A stretch of DNA of 64,000 nucleotides from Nocardia sp. NBC_00403. GTDB lineage: Bacteria > Actinomycetota > Actinomycetes > Mycobacteriales > Mycobacteriaceae. Below the pieces are notes generated by a model. The model worked only from the letters and a program-made list of their open reading frames with translations. It was not told the origin of the DNA and made no database searches. The translations under genes and the position numbers were made by a program. Positions 21,426 through 29,219 of this stretch are shown here, piece by piece. The stretch's first letter is position 1, and each line of letters begins with the position of its first letter. Location of the stretch: contig NZ_CP107939.1 in NCBI RefSeq assembly GCF_036046055.1, forward strand, positions 4,588,001 to 4,652,000, written 5' to 3'.

Positions 21426-22156
21426 GCCGAAACAGTCTGATGGCCGTACTTGTCGCCCTCCTGCTCACCCTCATCGATACGACAGTCGCGGCAGCGGACA
21501 GTGACATGCCGCGAGGCCGGATGCCGGTAGGCGGCGGCACTGGCTTGGCCTTCCTGCGCGGCGGGCCGCTGACCGACCACGCGTTGGTCTATATCTGCAC
21601 GCTCACAACGATCGGCTACGACGCGGCGGGCAATCTGGTTGGCCTGACCAACGCACATTGCGTGTACGACGGCGACAAGCAGTGGCCCGGCGACCGGGTG
21701 CTGCTCGAGTCGGCGGTGTTCACGCCCGGAGCGGCGATCGACGTGCTCGGGATGGTCGAGTACATCAGCGGCGGCAACCCGATCGTGCCCGGCCCCAACG
21801 GACCAGGACTCGACTACGCGGTCATCGTCTTCGACAAGTCGATCGTCGAACCGGTGGCGACCGTCGGGAAGACCACCATCCGAGGAGTCGGATCACCGCC
21901 CCCCGCGGGGACATCGGTGTGCAAGCAGGGTGCGGCGAGCGACCGGTCCTGTGGCACCACCCTGACCACCACCGGCCCTTACCTGGTGAACACGATTTCG
22001 GAGATACCCGGTGATTCCGGAGCGCCCATGGTGGCCGGCGACACCCTGGTCGGCAACCAGTGGATGTGGGGCGCCGGCACCGCTATCACCGACATCCTCG
22101 CCGACCTGGACCGGCGCGGCGGAATCGGCGCCGGCTTCCGCCCGGTCTCGCCGTAG
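21422..22156 (+). CDS. Secreted trypsin-like serine protease (S1)
   Basis: A 244-residue protein with a signal peptide (hydrophobic stretch 6-20, Ala-rich cleavage region around 23-25). The catalytic triad is visible: His79 in TNAHC, Asp131 in LDYAVIVF and Ser199 in PGDSGAP. Four cysteines (59, 80, 167, 177) could form disulfides. GGAGG lies just before ATG 21422, and its ATGA overlaps the STAND gene stop, so the two are translationally coupled. The exported protease and the outward WD40 domain of its partner would meet outside the membrane. Proteolytic targets are unknown. Confidence 0.9.
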   Translation: MSRNSLMAVLVALLLTLIDTTVAAADSDMPRGRMPVGGGTGLAFLRGGPLTDHALVYICTLTTIGYDAAGNLVGLTNAHCVYDGDKQWPGDRVLLESAVFTPGAAIDVLGMVEYISGGNPIVPGPNGPGLDYAVIVFDKSIVEPVATVGKTTIRGVGSPPPAGTSVCKQGAASDRSCGTTLTTTGPYLVNTISEIPGDSGAPMVAGDTLVGNQWMWGAGTAITDILADLDRRGGIGAGFRPVSP

Positions 22157-22339
22157 TCGGTGTCACGGAGCGATGCGGTGGCCTTCCGTGCCGCGACACG
22201 ACTGAGACAGTCGGCAGGCAAGAATGCGCTCGTCCGAAGCCGTAGCTTCCGTGGCAGCCGAACTCATTGCGGCCCGGCGATCACCGGCGCAGCCAGATCG
22301 GTGGAGAGCGTCCTGATGCCGCACTCGGTGTGGTGCCGG

Positions 22340-22759
22340 ATAATTTCCGGCGAAGTCCGCGAGCATTGCCGCGAAAGGGACGACGCGGTCATCGCGCGGG
22401 GAATGGCGAAGGACCCGAACGACCGTTATCGCACGGCCGGGGACCTGGCCACGGCGGCGCGAGCCGCGCTCGACGCCACACCCACAGCGACACCCGCGCC
22501 GTCCGGGCCGGCCACCAGTCGAATCAATCCCGCCTCGCAACCACGAACCCGCGACCGGCCCGGATCGACCTGGATCGTCGTCCTCCTCGTCGTGGCCGCA
22601 ATCGCCTGGTGGGTGATCAGCGATCGTACGCACCACGACTCACGCCCCACGAGCCCGACGTCGGTCACCTGCGTCACCGCGGCACCGCCATCGGCGAGTA
22701 CCCCGGGCGTCCCTACCGCACCTGCGCTGGGCTCGCCGTCCGGTTCGTGTACGCGCTGA
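22340..22759 (+). pseudogene. Ser/Thr protein kinase (PknB type) C-terminal remnant
   Basis: The frame encodes AVIARGMAKDPNDRYRTAGDLA, the conserved last helices of actinobacterial Hanks-type kinase domains. A Pro-rich juxtamembrane linker, one transmembrane helix (WIVVLLVVAAIAWWVI) and a short Thr/Pro-rich outer tail follow. The catalytic lobes are missing. An in-frame open extension upstream to 22160 does not resemble a kinase and I see no start for this piece. Probably a deletion remnant, unrelated in function to the STAND-protease pair. Confidence 0.7.
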
Positions 22760-23129
22760 GCTTCCGCTGCCGGTAAGGCAGGCTCCCGCGGCATTCACGA
22801 GAGGTTCGGGCGCCGGTTCATCACCATCACCGCGGCGGCCGACTCCGAAGGGGCGGTCGCCACCGGCGGCAGCGTTTGATCGTCGGCGATCGGCGAAGCC
22901 ACCACAGTGGGGCTTCCTTCAGTTCGATCTGCGGATGCGGATGATGTGCAGGTGTTTGCCGACTTCGCCGGGGTAGCGGTGCGAGGTGATTACCGCCGAC
23001 GACGTGAGACATCCTCTAATACTCCAGCTGAGTTGGCCGTACACCTCGAATCGACATGTCATCGTTTCCCGCGTCTCCGTGCTCGGCACCGCGCCGGTCG
23101 ACGATTACCACCTGACCTGCCATCTCAAC
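22760..23129. other. Intergenic region without a clear gene
   Basis: Nothing convincingly coding. A 47-codon minus-strand frame beginning near 23060 has no ribosome binding site that I can recognise. The sequence looks like eroded accessory DNA. Confidence 0.4.
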
Positions 23130-23402
23130 CTGCTCGGCATCCAGTCGAGCAGATCCGCGCGGATCGCGTTCTCCAGGAAGCCCTGTCGGTCGACGGCGAC
23201 CCGCTCCACGTGGCGCACGTGTTCGGGCTCAGCTCCCGAACCGCAGTCGACTACTCGATGATCGCCCGCACGCTCACCGAGCGGCCCATCGAAGTCGCTA
23301 CCCGCCTGTCCCGTCGACTGACCGGATGCGCTCCCGAGCCTCGTCGAAGTCTGCAATTCGGCGGAACCCGACGGGTTTCGCCGCGCCACAGCGCGAACTC
23401 GA
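23130..23402 (+). pseudogene. Probable recombinase/integrase-associated remnant
   Basis: The frame encodes IRADRVLQEALSVDGDPLHVAHVFGLSSRTAVDYSMIA in pieces. The pattern D-R-x-L-x-E-A-L, then D-P-L-H-x-x-x-V-F-G-L-S-x-x-T-A, is common at the C-terminus of actinobacterial site-specific integrase-like proteins. No start or catalytic residues are present. The 3' half is repeated at 24203-24341. Confidence 0.45.
23252..23402 (+). repeat. Direct repeat copy 1 (about 150 bp)
   Basis: Begins TACTCGATGATCGCCCGC and ends CACAGCGCGAACTCGA. It aligns with 24203-24341 in the same orientation; copy 1 has about 12 extra bases near 23290 and there are scattered substitutions. The two copies enclose the I36-type inhibitor gene. 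Confidence 0.85.
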
Positions 23403-23477
23403 CAGTTCAAGTTGCTGTTGTGACGGTGGGTGGTCGAGAGGTTCGACGCCACCGTCACAACAGCGCAGTGGATTCGA

Positions 23478-23834
23478 TCAGACCATGCTGTAACTGCCCG
23501 ATCTGAACGGCAGCTCCACAAGGTGGGCGTTGTTGCCATGCACGACGAAACCGTTGCCGGTGCACTGCGTCGTTGGGTAGAACTTCACCGGGTAGTAGTT
23601 CCTGTTCTGCACGAACGCGGCCCAAGGCCCGCGTTCACCGAACTTCTGGCACTGGCCGTGCGGCAGCACTGGGGTTCCCGACCATATGTCGCCGCCGTAT
23701 GTCTCCATCCAGCAGACATAGGAGTCGGGGCACGAACCCGCTGCCGACGCCTGCGGTGTGACCGCCAACGCGGGGATCGCCGCAACCGCCAGAGCCAACA
23801 CGGTCCGCGCTACATTCACGCCCATCATCTTCAA
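23478..23834 (-). CDS. Secreted peptidase inhibitor family I36-like protein
   Basis: About 118 residues. Start TTG 23834 has AGAGGA five bases upstream; an ATG lies six bases further in. A signal peptide (hydrophobic 9-24, ending ASAA) precedes a compact Cys-rich domain of about 85 residues. CPDSYVCWMETYGG and a later QNRNYYPV are typical of the I36/SMPI-like beta-gamma-crystallin fold seen in Streptomyces metalloproteinase inhibitors. It is predicted to be exported and may inhibit proteases or simply be a stable secreted domain. It is isolated, surrounded by the direct repeats, and could be part of a small mobile or duplicated cassette. Confidence 0.75.
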   Translation of the reverse strand: MKMMGVNVARTVLALAVAAIPALAVTPQASAAGSCPDSYVCWMETYGGDIWSGTPVLPHGQCQKFGERGPWAAFVQNRNYYPVKFYPTTQCTGNGFVVHGNNAHLVELPFRSGSYSMV

Positions 23835-24202
23835 GGAATTCCTCTCATCGAATCGCCCGCGACACAGCGAGGGCGGGTCTCCCCGCGCGCAGTATCCCTA
23901 AGCCTGAATCCACCGATGCGCCTGCGGCGCGTCGGTGTGTTGTGAACGGGAAAGTGCCCCCGGCACATCTCACATCGGTCTCCCAGTTCGTGTGCGCCTC
24001 GGTGTGTGACCCCCGCCGCTTACGGTGATCGATCACTATGGTGGGCAAACCCGATTTATCAGTCACGTGGTAATTGGCGCGAAAGCGCACGTAGAAGATA
24101 AGTTCTGGGGCTTCCGGTCCGGAGGGATTCTGCTACCCACCAGGCCGTTAAAGGATCGTGTCAGGGCGGCAGACGAGCCCTCACGGCACCTGGGTGATCT
24201 GC
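23835..24202. other. Region between the inhibitor gene and repeat copy 2
   Basis: Contains the presumed promoter of the minus-strand inhibitor gene. I see no further gene, terminator or clear operator. Confidence 0.4.
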
Positions 24203-24341
24203 TACTCGATGATTGCTCGCACGCTCACCGAGCGGCCCTACCGCCTGTCCCATCGACTGACCGGATGCGGTCCCGAGCCTCGTCGAAGTCTGTAGTTCGA
24301 CGGAACCCGACTGGTCTCATCGCGCCACAGCGCGAACTCGA
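24203..24341 (+). repeat. Direct repeat copy 2 (about 139 bp)
   Basis: Same orientation as copy 1 at 23252-23402, roughly 950 bp downstream. It shares CGCACGCTCACCGAGCGGCC, CCTCGTCGAAGTCTG and CGCGCCACAGCGCGAACTCG but lacks a ~12-bp piece. Its recombinase-like frame is interrupted, so it is a decayed duplicate. Confidence 0.85.
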
Positions 24342-24431
24342 TTCGGTTCCCGCTGAAGAAGCTTCACTCTCCGTGAACTCGCACGCTTTGCCCGAGCAAG
24401 ATATATGGATAGGTGCCCTAACTGGCAAGTG

Positions 24432-24745
24432 CAGAAGACCTCGGCGGCGAGCTGGGCCAGCGCGTCGCGGCCATCGCGGGCGTGGTCCCACGGCGGCGGG
24501 GGTGGTTGGTCGTGACTGGTGTCGAGGTCGAGCACATGCAGCCCTGACGGCCCGCAGGCCACAGCGATGTTGTCGGCGGGCCACCGACGCCACCACCGCT
24601 GGATCCGGTCCAGGTCGCGGGTGGCGGCGTCTTCCCAGTGTTTGATCGCGGGCACTTTGCTGCCCGGATGCAGAGGGAAGATGTGGAACCCGCGGCCTGC
24701 GTGGTCGAGGGCGGCGGTAGTCGCCGGCCTGCCCAGCTTTCCGGC
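24432..24745 (-). pseudogene. Bifunctional primase-polymerase (Prim-Pol) N-terminal fragment
   Basis: Minus-strand translation gives AGRGFHIFPLHPGSKVPAI, then WEDAATRDLDRIQRWW and NIAVACGPSGLHVLDLDT. These are the first conserved blocks of the Prim-Pol domain (Pfam D5_N/primpol type) used by actinobacterial plasmids and integrative elements for replication. D-L-D is part of the metal site. The sequence lacks a start codon and breaks off after about 100 residues. It is a remnant of an integrated element. Confidence 0.75.
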
Positions 24746-24898
24746 TCGGCTCGGTCCTCTATTGCGCGGTGAACCGGCCGATGCCCGCCGGAGGCGATCG
24801 AATTGCGGGGGGTCGGCGTGTGCCTGCGGTACTCGGAAATGGAAGTGGTAATGGTGACACCGAGTCGATATCCTGTGCATATTGTGGGGAGGCTGACC

Positions 24899-25483
24899 AT
24901 GGACTACCCGCTGCCAATACCGCATCTGAGAGCCACCGCAGACTTGGAACTCCGCCCGTGGTCGTTGTCTGCAGCAGACCTTGAGCTTGTTCAGAAAGCC
25001 TCTGCCGACGACCTGATTCCTATTACCACGGTGTCGGCGACCTTCTCGCGCGAGGACGCAACGCGGTTCGTCGAGTGCCAGTGGCAACGAGCGACCGATC
25101 GAACCGGATACCCGATGGTGATCGTCCGGCGACGAGACAACACCCCGCTGGGAAGTATCGGCCTGTGGTTGAAGGACATCGACGAAGGCCGCGCATCGCT
25201 CGGCTACTGGGTGGTCCGCTCTGCCCGCGGCCATGGCGTCGCCGCGCATGCTCTGGCGGCAATGGCTACCTGGGCGCTGGAAGAGCTGCATATCCCACGG
25301 CTCCAGCTCTATGTGGAACCTTGGAACCGCGCTTCGATCCGCACTGCGGAGAGAGCCGGTTTCGAATGCGAAGGGCTCCTCAGATCGTGGCAGAAGGTCG
25401 GCAATCGACGCCGCGACATGTTCATGTACGCGCGCCTGGCAACGGGAACCCTCGCCGAGGCGGATCGGGTTTGCGCCGGTTAG
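24899..25483 (+). CDS. GNAT N-acetyltransferase, RimJ/RimL type
   Basis: 194 residues. I place the start at ATG 24899 because GGGGAGG lies 6 bases upstream; longer in-frame starts (24803, 24854) have no such site. The fold is recognisable: N-terminal LELRPWS, central GSIGLWL and LGYWVVRSARGHGVAAHAL (acetyl-CoA pyrophosphate loop, R-x-x-G-x-G/A), then LYVEPWNRASIRTAERAGFECEG. RimJ/RimL-like enzymes acetylate N-termini or small amines. The gene is 273 bp from the P450/peptide pair on the same strand; a role in modifying that peptide is possible but unsupported beyond proximity. Confidence 0.85.
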   Translation: MDYPLPIPHLRATADLELRPWSLSAADLELVQKASADDLIPITTVSATFSREDATRFVECQWQRATDRTGYPMVIVRRRDNTPLGSIGLWLKDIDEGRASLGYWVVRSARGHGVAAHALAAMATWALEELHIPRLQLYVEPWNRASIRTAERAGFECEGLLRSWQKVGNRRRDMFMYARLATGTLAEADRVCAG

Positions 25484-25756
25484 ACCTTATGGTTGTTCGG
25501 AGTTCATGCGTGTGTCACGGCGCATCAGGACCGGTTGCCGGCGGTCGCGGGTGATCGTGAACCGATATCACTGCTGGCACAGTGTTCGATAGGCCCCGGC
25601 GGTGCCGGGGTACTCGCCTCGTGGTCGACCTCCACGGCCTCGCTCGTAAAATATTCGAGACTATGCTTGATCTGCGTTTGTGCGCACAGCCAGTGGATAG
25701 ATCCGGCTCGAAAACATCTGATGAATCGCTCACCCTCTCCATGAGAGGACCGTCCG

Positions 25757-26935
25757 ATGGGTTTTGCAGAGATGCGCCGGTTCCGGCGTGATCCGTACGG
25801 TTTCCTCGAGAATCTGCGCCGGACCAGCCCGGTAGAGGTGTTCGGGCTGCCGTGGGGCGGGTGGTGTGTCGGCGATACGGGTCTGGCGCTGACGGTGTTG
25901 AATGACCGCGCTTTCAATGCGGGGATGTCCGGGTTCTTCGGTTCTATGCTGCCCTCACGGCCTGCCCAGATCGACTTCGGCCGCGCTGCGCGCGCGATTC
26001 TGCGGACACATACGCCCGAGTATCGCGAGTCTCTGGCCGCGGCGGTGACCGAAATGCCCTCCGTCACCCGCTGGCCTTCGGCTGGGGTCGAGCTGGTGTA
26101 TCGGTGCACCGCGGACGTGTTGTTGCACCCCGATGGTTCTCCCGAGTTGCGGCAATTACTGGAGCGAAATGCACGCGTGGGTGCACTTCGCCCGGCCCTA
26201 ATGGGGCAGCGGGCGTGGGCGCAGCTGCTGCGCACCAAGTTATCCACCACGCTGACCGAGCAGATCCGGGACCGGCGCAGCGATATCGGCCACACTGCAG
26301 AAGCCGAACCGCGGGATCTGCTCGATGCCGTGATCGGTGCCTGTCCCGACGAGGTCGCCGATACAACGGTTGCGCAGCTGTATGTGCTGATGTTCCGGTC
26401 CATTGTGGGACCGCTCGGCTACTCGCTCGCGTGGTCGGTGCTCCTGGGCAGTCTCCACTCCCCGGGCTCACCATGGCCTTGGCCAGTCGACTGGGTCGTG
26501 CGTGAGGCATCGCGGCACCGGCCGGTCTCCTGGATGGTCAGCCGGCCCGTCCCCCATCCCATCGAGTTCGGGGGGATCGCCTTCCGGACTGGCGACCTGC
26601 TGTCCGTAAGCCCCTACCTGCTCCATCATGATGAACAGCACTGGACCAGGCCAGGGGCATTTCAACCTGACCGCTGGACTCGACCGAGCGCACACGGCCC
26701 ATACGTGCCCTTCAGTTCCGGCCCCTTCACCTGCGCCGGCGCCGCGGTCGCCCACGATCTGATCACCGATGCCGCCACCACCCTCATCGAGAACACCTGT
26801 CTGCGCGTGATCGGCGGCGGTGATACACGCCCGATCGTGACCAACGCCGCGATCCCCAGGCCTTTCACCCTTCGCCACACCCCTACAAACCCTGCCCATG
26901 CTCGACAGAGCCCCAGAAAGGAGGTGACACCATGA
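25757..26935 (+). CDS. Cytochrome P450, putative RiPP-crosslinking enzyme
   Basis: 392 residues; AGAGGA sits 8 bases before ATG 25757. The P450 hallmarks are ExxR as EASR (in WVVREASRHRP) and the heme loop FSSGPFTCAG with axial Cys326. The I-helix (SIVGPLGYSLAW) lacks the usual A-G-x-x-T acid-alcohol pair for oxygen activation. That pair is sometimes altered in P450s acting on carrier- or peptide-bound substrates. No ferredoxin or reductase gene is adjacent. Its last codons contain the ribosome binding site for a 23-codon gene, and its TGA overlaps that gene's ATG. This coupling and the aromatic residues in the peptide suggest the P450 modifies it, as P450s do in biarylitide, cittilin and tryptorubin pathways. 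This is inference; the enzyme could act on something else. Confidence 0.85.
   Translation: MGFAEMRRFRRDPYGFLENLRRTSPVEVFGLPWGGWCVGDTGLALTVLNDRAFNAGMSGFFGSMLPSRPAQIDFGRAARAILRTHTPEYRESLAAAVTEMPSVTRWPSAGVELVYRCTADVLLHPDGSPELRQLLERNARVGALRPALMGQRAWAQLLRTKLSTTLTEQIRDRRSDIGHTAEAEPRDLLDAVIGACPDEVADTTVAQLYVLMFRSIVGPLGYSLAWSVLLGSLHSPGSPWPWPVDWVVREASRHRPVSWMVSRPVPHPIEFGGIAFRTGDLLSVSPYLLHHDEQHWTRPGAFQPDRWTRPSAHGPYVPFSSGPFTCAGAAVAHDLITDAATTLIENTCLRVIGGGDTRPIVTNAAIPRPFTLRHTPTNPAHARQSPRKEVTP
26917..26927 (+). promoter_or_regulatory. Near-consensus ribosome binding site for the 23-codon gene
   Basis: AAAGGAGGTGA is an almost complete anti-16S match, 7 bases (from the GGAGG core) ahead of ATG 26932. It lies within the last codons of the P450 gene and is the strongest such site I noticed in the window. 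It argues that the tiny gene is translated. Confidence 0.85.
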
Positions 26936-27003
26936 TCAAGGCATTGCTGTTCATCATCACCAACAAGCCGACCCGCTCCTGGAACCCCGCTGAATACGGA
27001 TGA
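26932..27003 (+). CDS. 23-residue peptide, candidate P450-modified RiPP precursor
   Basis: An open frame of 23 codons plus TGA. It begins MIKALLFIITNKPTR (a short amphipathic, basic leader-like part) and ends SWNPAEYG. The only aromatics in the last eight residues are Trp17 and Tyr22, spaced W-N-P-A-E-Y, a suitable pair for a P450 biaryl or C-N crosslink closing a small ring. The start overlaps the P450 stop (ATGA, 26932-26935) under an excellent ribosome binding site, and a hairpin follows closely. Tiny precursors next to a single P450 are known in the biarylitide, cittilin and atropopeptide families. I do not recognise this core as one of theirs, and precursor-after-P450 order is less usual. 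It could alternatively be a regulatory leader or a stability peptide. Confidence 0.7.
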   Translation: MIKALLFIITNKPTRSWNPAEYG

Positions 27004-27013
27004 TCCTGCTACC

Positions 27014-27062
27014 GGCTGGATGGCTCGAACACCGCGCACAAAGGTGTACGAGCCACCCAGCC
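27014..27062 (+). terminator. Strong hairpin after the P450/peptide operon
   Basis: The arms are 27014-27027 and 27049-27062 (13 of 14 pairs), extended inwards by ACACC/GGTGT (27029-27033 and 27043-27047). It begins 10 bp after the peptide stop. There is no U-tract, as often in high-GC actinobacteria, so it may be a terminator or a 3' stabilising structure for the short transcript. Confidence 0.65.
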
Positions 27063-27063
27063 G

Positions 27064-27900
27064 CCGCGATCTATCGGTAGCAGCAGTCCGAGGGTCGACT
27101 CACGGTGATTCTTGGGCCGGTCTACGGCAGGCGCAGAACCGAACAGTGCATCAGCGTGGGGTTATGGGTCGATCCTCCTACCGTATCGGCCGAGTCCGAG
27201 GGCCAGGTCAGGAACCGGGTTCGTCTCTCCGCCATCTTGCCGAGAGCTTGCCGAGACAGGCACGTACGGGCTGGACGGTGCGGTGCGACGAGGACGGGGT
27301 ACGACTCTGACCTGGACTGGATGGACGGGAGCCCACCCGCTGGAAAGTCCTTGCGACACTGTCAGTGTGGGGGTCAGGGCTGGCAGATATGCCGAGCCTG
27401 ACCTGCTTACATGGCCATCAACATGTTTCGACACGTTTTGAATCACATGTGTCAACTCCGGTCCGAACGTGACCCGTATCTTCCGGGTCAATCGGGACCC
27501 GGCCGCCTACGTGGACGTTCGGAAATGCCGAGTTGAGCGCGGTGTGACGCTCACTCATGGCGCGGCCGCTACATCGATAGTTGATCCAGCCACTGCTGGT
27601 TCAACGGATTCTTGAAAACGAGATCGACTGCCCCGGTCAGGGGGGCTCAGGCAGATGACCACTTCCGGCAGTTCCCAGGCGGTCTCGATTACGGGATCGG
27701 TTGTCTGCCGCGTCGGCGAGCCGAGTTCAGCAGTGAGGCTGTCGCACAATGTTGAAACGGCATGGTTCATCGGGTCCGGGTCCGGGGCCGACGTCGCTCG
27801 ACGCTCGGGGCGGTTGGTTTGCCCGTACTCCCACGGTCTCGCTCAGTGGTGTGTTCCGTGGTCGGCACGGATGTGACCGTGCCGGCCCGTGTCTAGCGTT
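27064..27900. other. Non-coding stretch, about 840 bp
   Basis: No gene I can support. Short open frames here have neither ribosome binding sites nor recognisable motifs. A 71-codon minus-strand frame at 27555-27770 is the most protein-like, but it has no start signal. Confidence 0.4.
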
Positions 27901-28536
27901 ATGAGCATGGAAATCAACGCGAACATCAGCGCCGGCATCAACATTCGCCTCGAGGTGGCCGATCCCCAGGCCGCTGCCGTGATCTATGACGCCGCGTTCG
28001 GACTGGGTGACCGGCTCGGGTTCCGGGCTTCGGCGGCGCCGGCGACCGGTTTCCGTGGATTCATCTTGTCGCTGGTGGTGTCGCAGCCCTCCACCGTCGA
28101 CAGCCTCGTCGGCACCGCGGTCGACGCCGGGTTCACCGTCCTCGAGCCCGCGAAGAAGAGCCTGTGGGGTTACAGCGCGGTGGTGCAGGCGCCGGAGGGG
28201 ACGATCTGGAAGGTCGCCACCTCGAAGAAGAAGGATGTGGGCCCGTTCACCCGCGAGATCGACGACCTGGTGTTGCTGATGGGCGTGACGGATGTGAAGG
28301 CCAGCAAGCAGTTCTATGTCGATCGCGGCTTGACGGCATCGAAGAGCTTCGGCGGCAAGTACGCCGAGTTCGCGGACTCGGGCTCGCCGGTCACCCTGGC
28401 GTTGTACCCGCGCAAGGCTGCGGCCAAGGAGGCTGGGGTCTCGCAGGAAGGCAGCGGATCGCACCGCATCGTCATGGACAGCGGCATCGGTTCGTTCACC
28501 GACCCGGACGGGTACGTGTGGGAGGCAACGGCCTGA
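27901..28536 (+). CDS. VOC-superfamily (glyoxalase-like) protein, two domains
   Basis: About 211 residues from ATG 27901; ATG 27907 and GTG 27889 are alternatives, and no strong ribosome binding site distinguishes them. Two tandem beta-alpha-beta-beta-beta VOC modules are visible. The first ends around GTIWKVATSKK. The second runs from DDLVLLMGVTDVKASKQFYVD to FTDPDGYVWEAT, the usual VOC C-terminal signature. Metal ligands are not obvious, so it may bind a small molecule rather than catalyse. Members include glyoxalases, dioxygenases and antibiotic-binding proteins; the substrate is unknown. A second VOC gene follows 115 bp downstream. Confidence 0.85.
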   Translation: MSMEINANISAGINIRLEVADPQAAAVIYDAAFGLGDRLGFRASAAPATGFRGFILSLVVSQPSTVDSLVGTAVDAGFTVLEPAKKSLWGYSAVVQAPEGTIWKVATSKKKDVGPFTREIDDLVLLMGVTDVKASKQFYVDRGLTASKSFGGKYAEFADSGSPVTLALYPRKAAAKEAGVSQEGSGSHRIVMDSGIGSFTDPDGYVWEATA

Positions 28537-28602
28537 GCTGGTCGAACCGTTCGCTCAGCCAGTCCTGCTCAACCACCGGTTACCTTCCTCATCCGGTCCT
28601 GT

Positions 28603-28622
28603 CATACCGATTGACCGGTATG
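28603..28622. promoter_or_regulatory. Palindromic operator upstream of the second VOC gene
   Basis: CATACCG and its complement CGGTATG separated by six bases, 29 bp before the ATG at 28651 and next to an AT-rich TATACATCCATA that could be a -10 region. This is typical of a TetR- or MarR-type binding site. The regulator is not encoded next to it. Confidence 0.6.
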
Positions 28623-28650
28623 TATACATCCATAATGCAAGGAGTAAGAC

Positions 28651-29064
28651 ATGAAGGCGCACGTCAGCTCGATCCTCCTCGGTGTCCGGGACATGGACCG
28701 GGCCAAGCAGTTCTACACCGAGGGACTCGGCTGGAAGATCAAGAACGACTACGGCATCTCGGTATTCTTCGACTCGGACGGCGCCTCACCGGTCGGCTTC
28801 TACAGTCGCGAGGGTCTGGCCGGCCAGGTGGGCACGGACCCGGAAGGCAGCGGCTTCAGCGGGCTGGTTCTGACCTACGTCGTCCGCAGCGAGGCGCGGG
28901 TCGAGGAGATCATGGCGGAGGCCGAGAAGGCCGGCGCCACCATCCTCAAGCCCGCCGGTGCGCTGCCGTGGGGCGGGTACGGCGGCACCTTCGCCGACCC
29001 GGACGGCTATGTCTGGAGTCTCGGCTACAGCACCCAGGGAACCGACCAGCCCTACGCCGAGTAA
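28651..29064 (+). CDS. VOC-family protein, single domain
   Basis: 137 residues, with AAGGAG upstream of ATG 28651. It starts HVSSILLGVRDMDRAKQFYTEGLGW, the standard VOC opening helix, and ends TFADPDGYVWSLGYS. A single gene encodes two half-modules that would pair into a domain, probably as a dimer. Similar proteins are annotated as glyoxalase/bleomycin-resistance-like; the true ligand is unknown. The palindrome upstream suggests small-molecule-controlled expression. Confidence 0.87.
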   Translation: MKAHVSSILLGVRDMDRAKQFYTEGLGWKIKNDYGISVFFDSDGASPVGFYSREGLAGQVGTDPEGSGFSGLVLTYVVRSEARVEEIMAEAEKAGATILKPAGALPWGGYGGTFADPDGYVWSLGYSTQGTDQPYAE

Positions 29065-29219
29065 CCGCGTTCTCTTGCCTAATGGCCCCCCAGGACGGCG
29101 CGGCGCATGCCGCAGCCGTCCCGGACACGGCGATGGTCCCGGTGTAGGAAGTGGGAGCGGCTCTCGGAGCCGGACGGGCCGGATCCGCGGTGAGCCGGTA
29201 CAACAACAGGAGAAAGATC

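Noticed and set aside
25484..25756. Possible extra gene between the GNAT and P450 genes
   Set aside because: Open frames here overlap in several phases, have no ribosome binding sites and show no motifs; treated as promoter DNA.
27555..27770. 71-codon minus-strand frame in the gap after the P450/peptide locus
   Set aside because: No ribosome binding site, no motif, and no partner; too weak to call.
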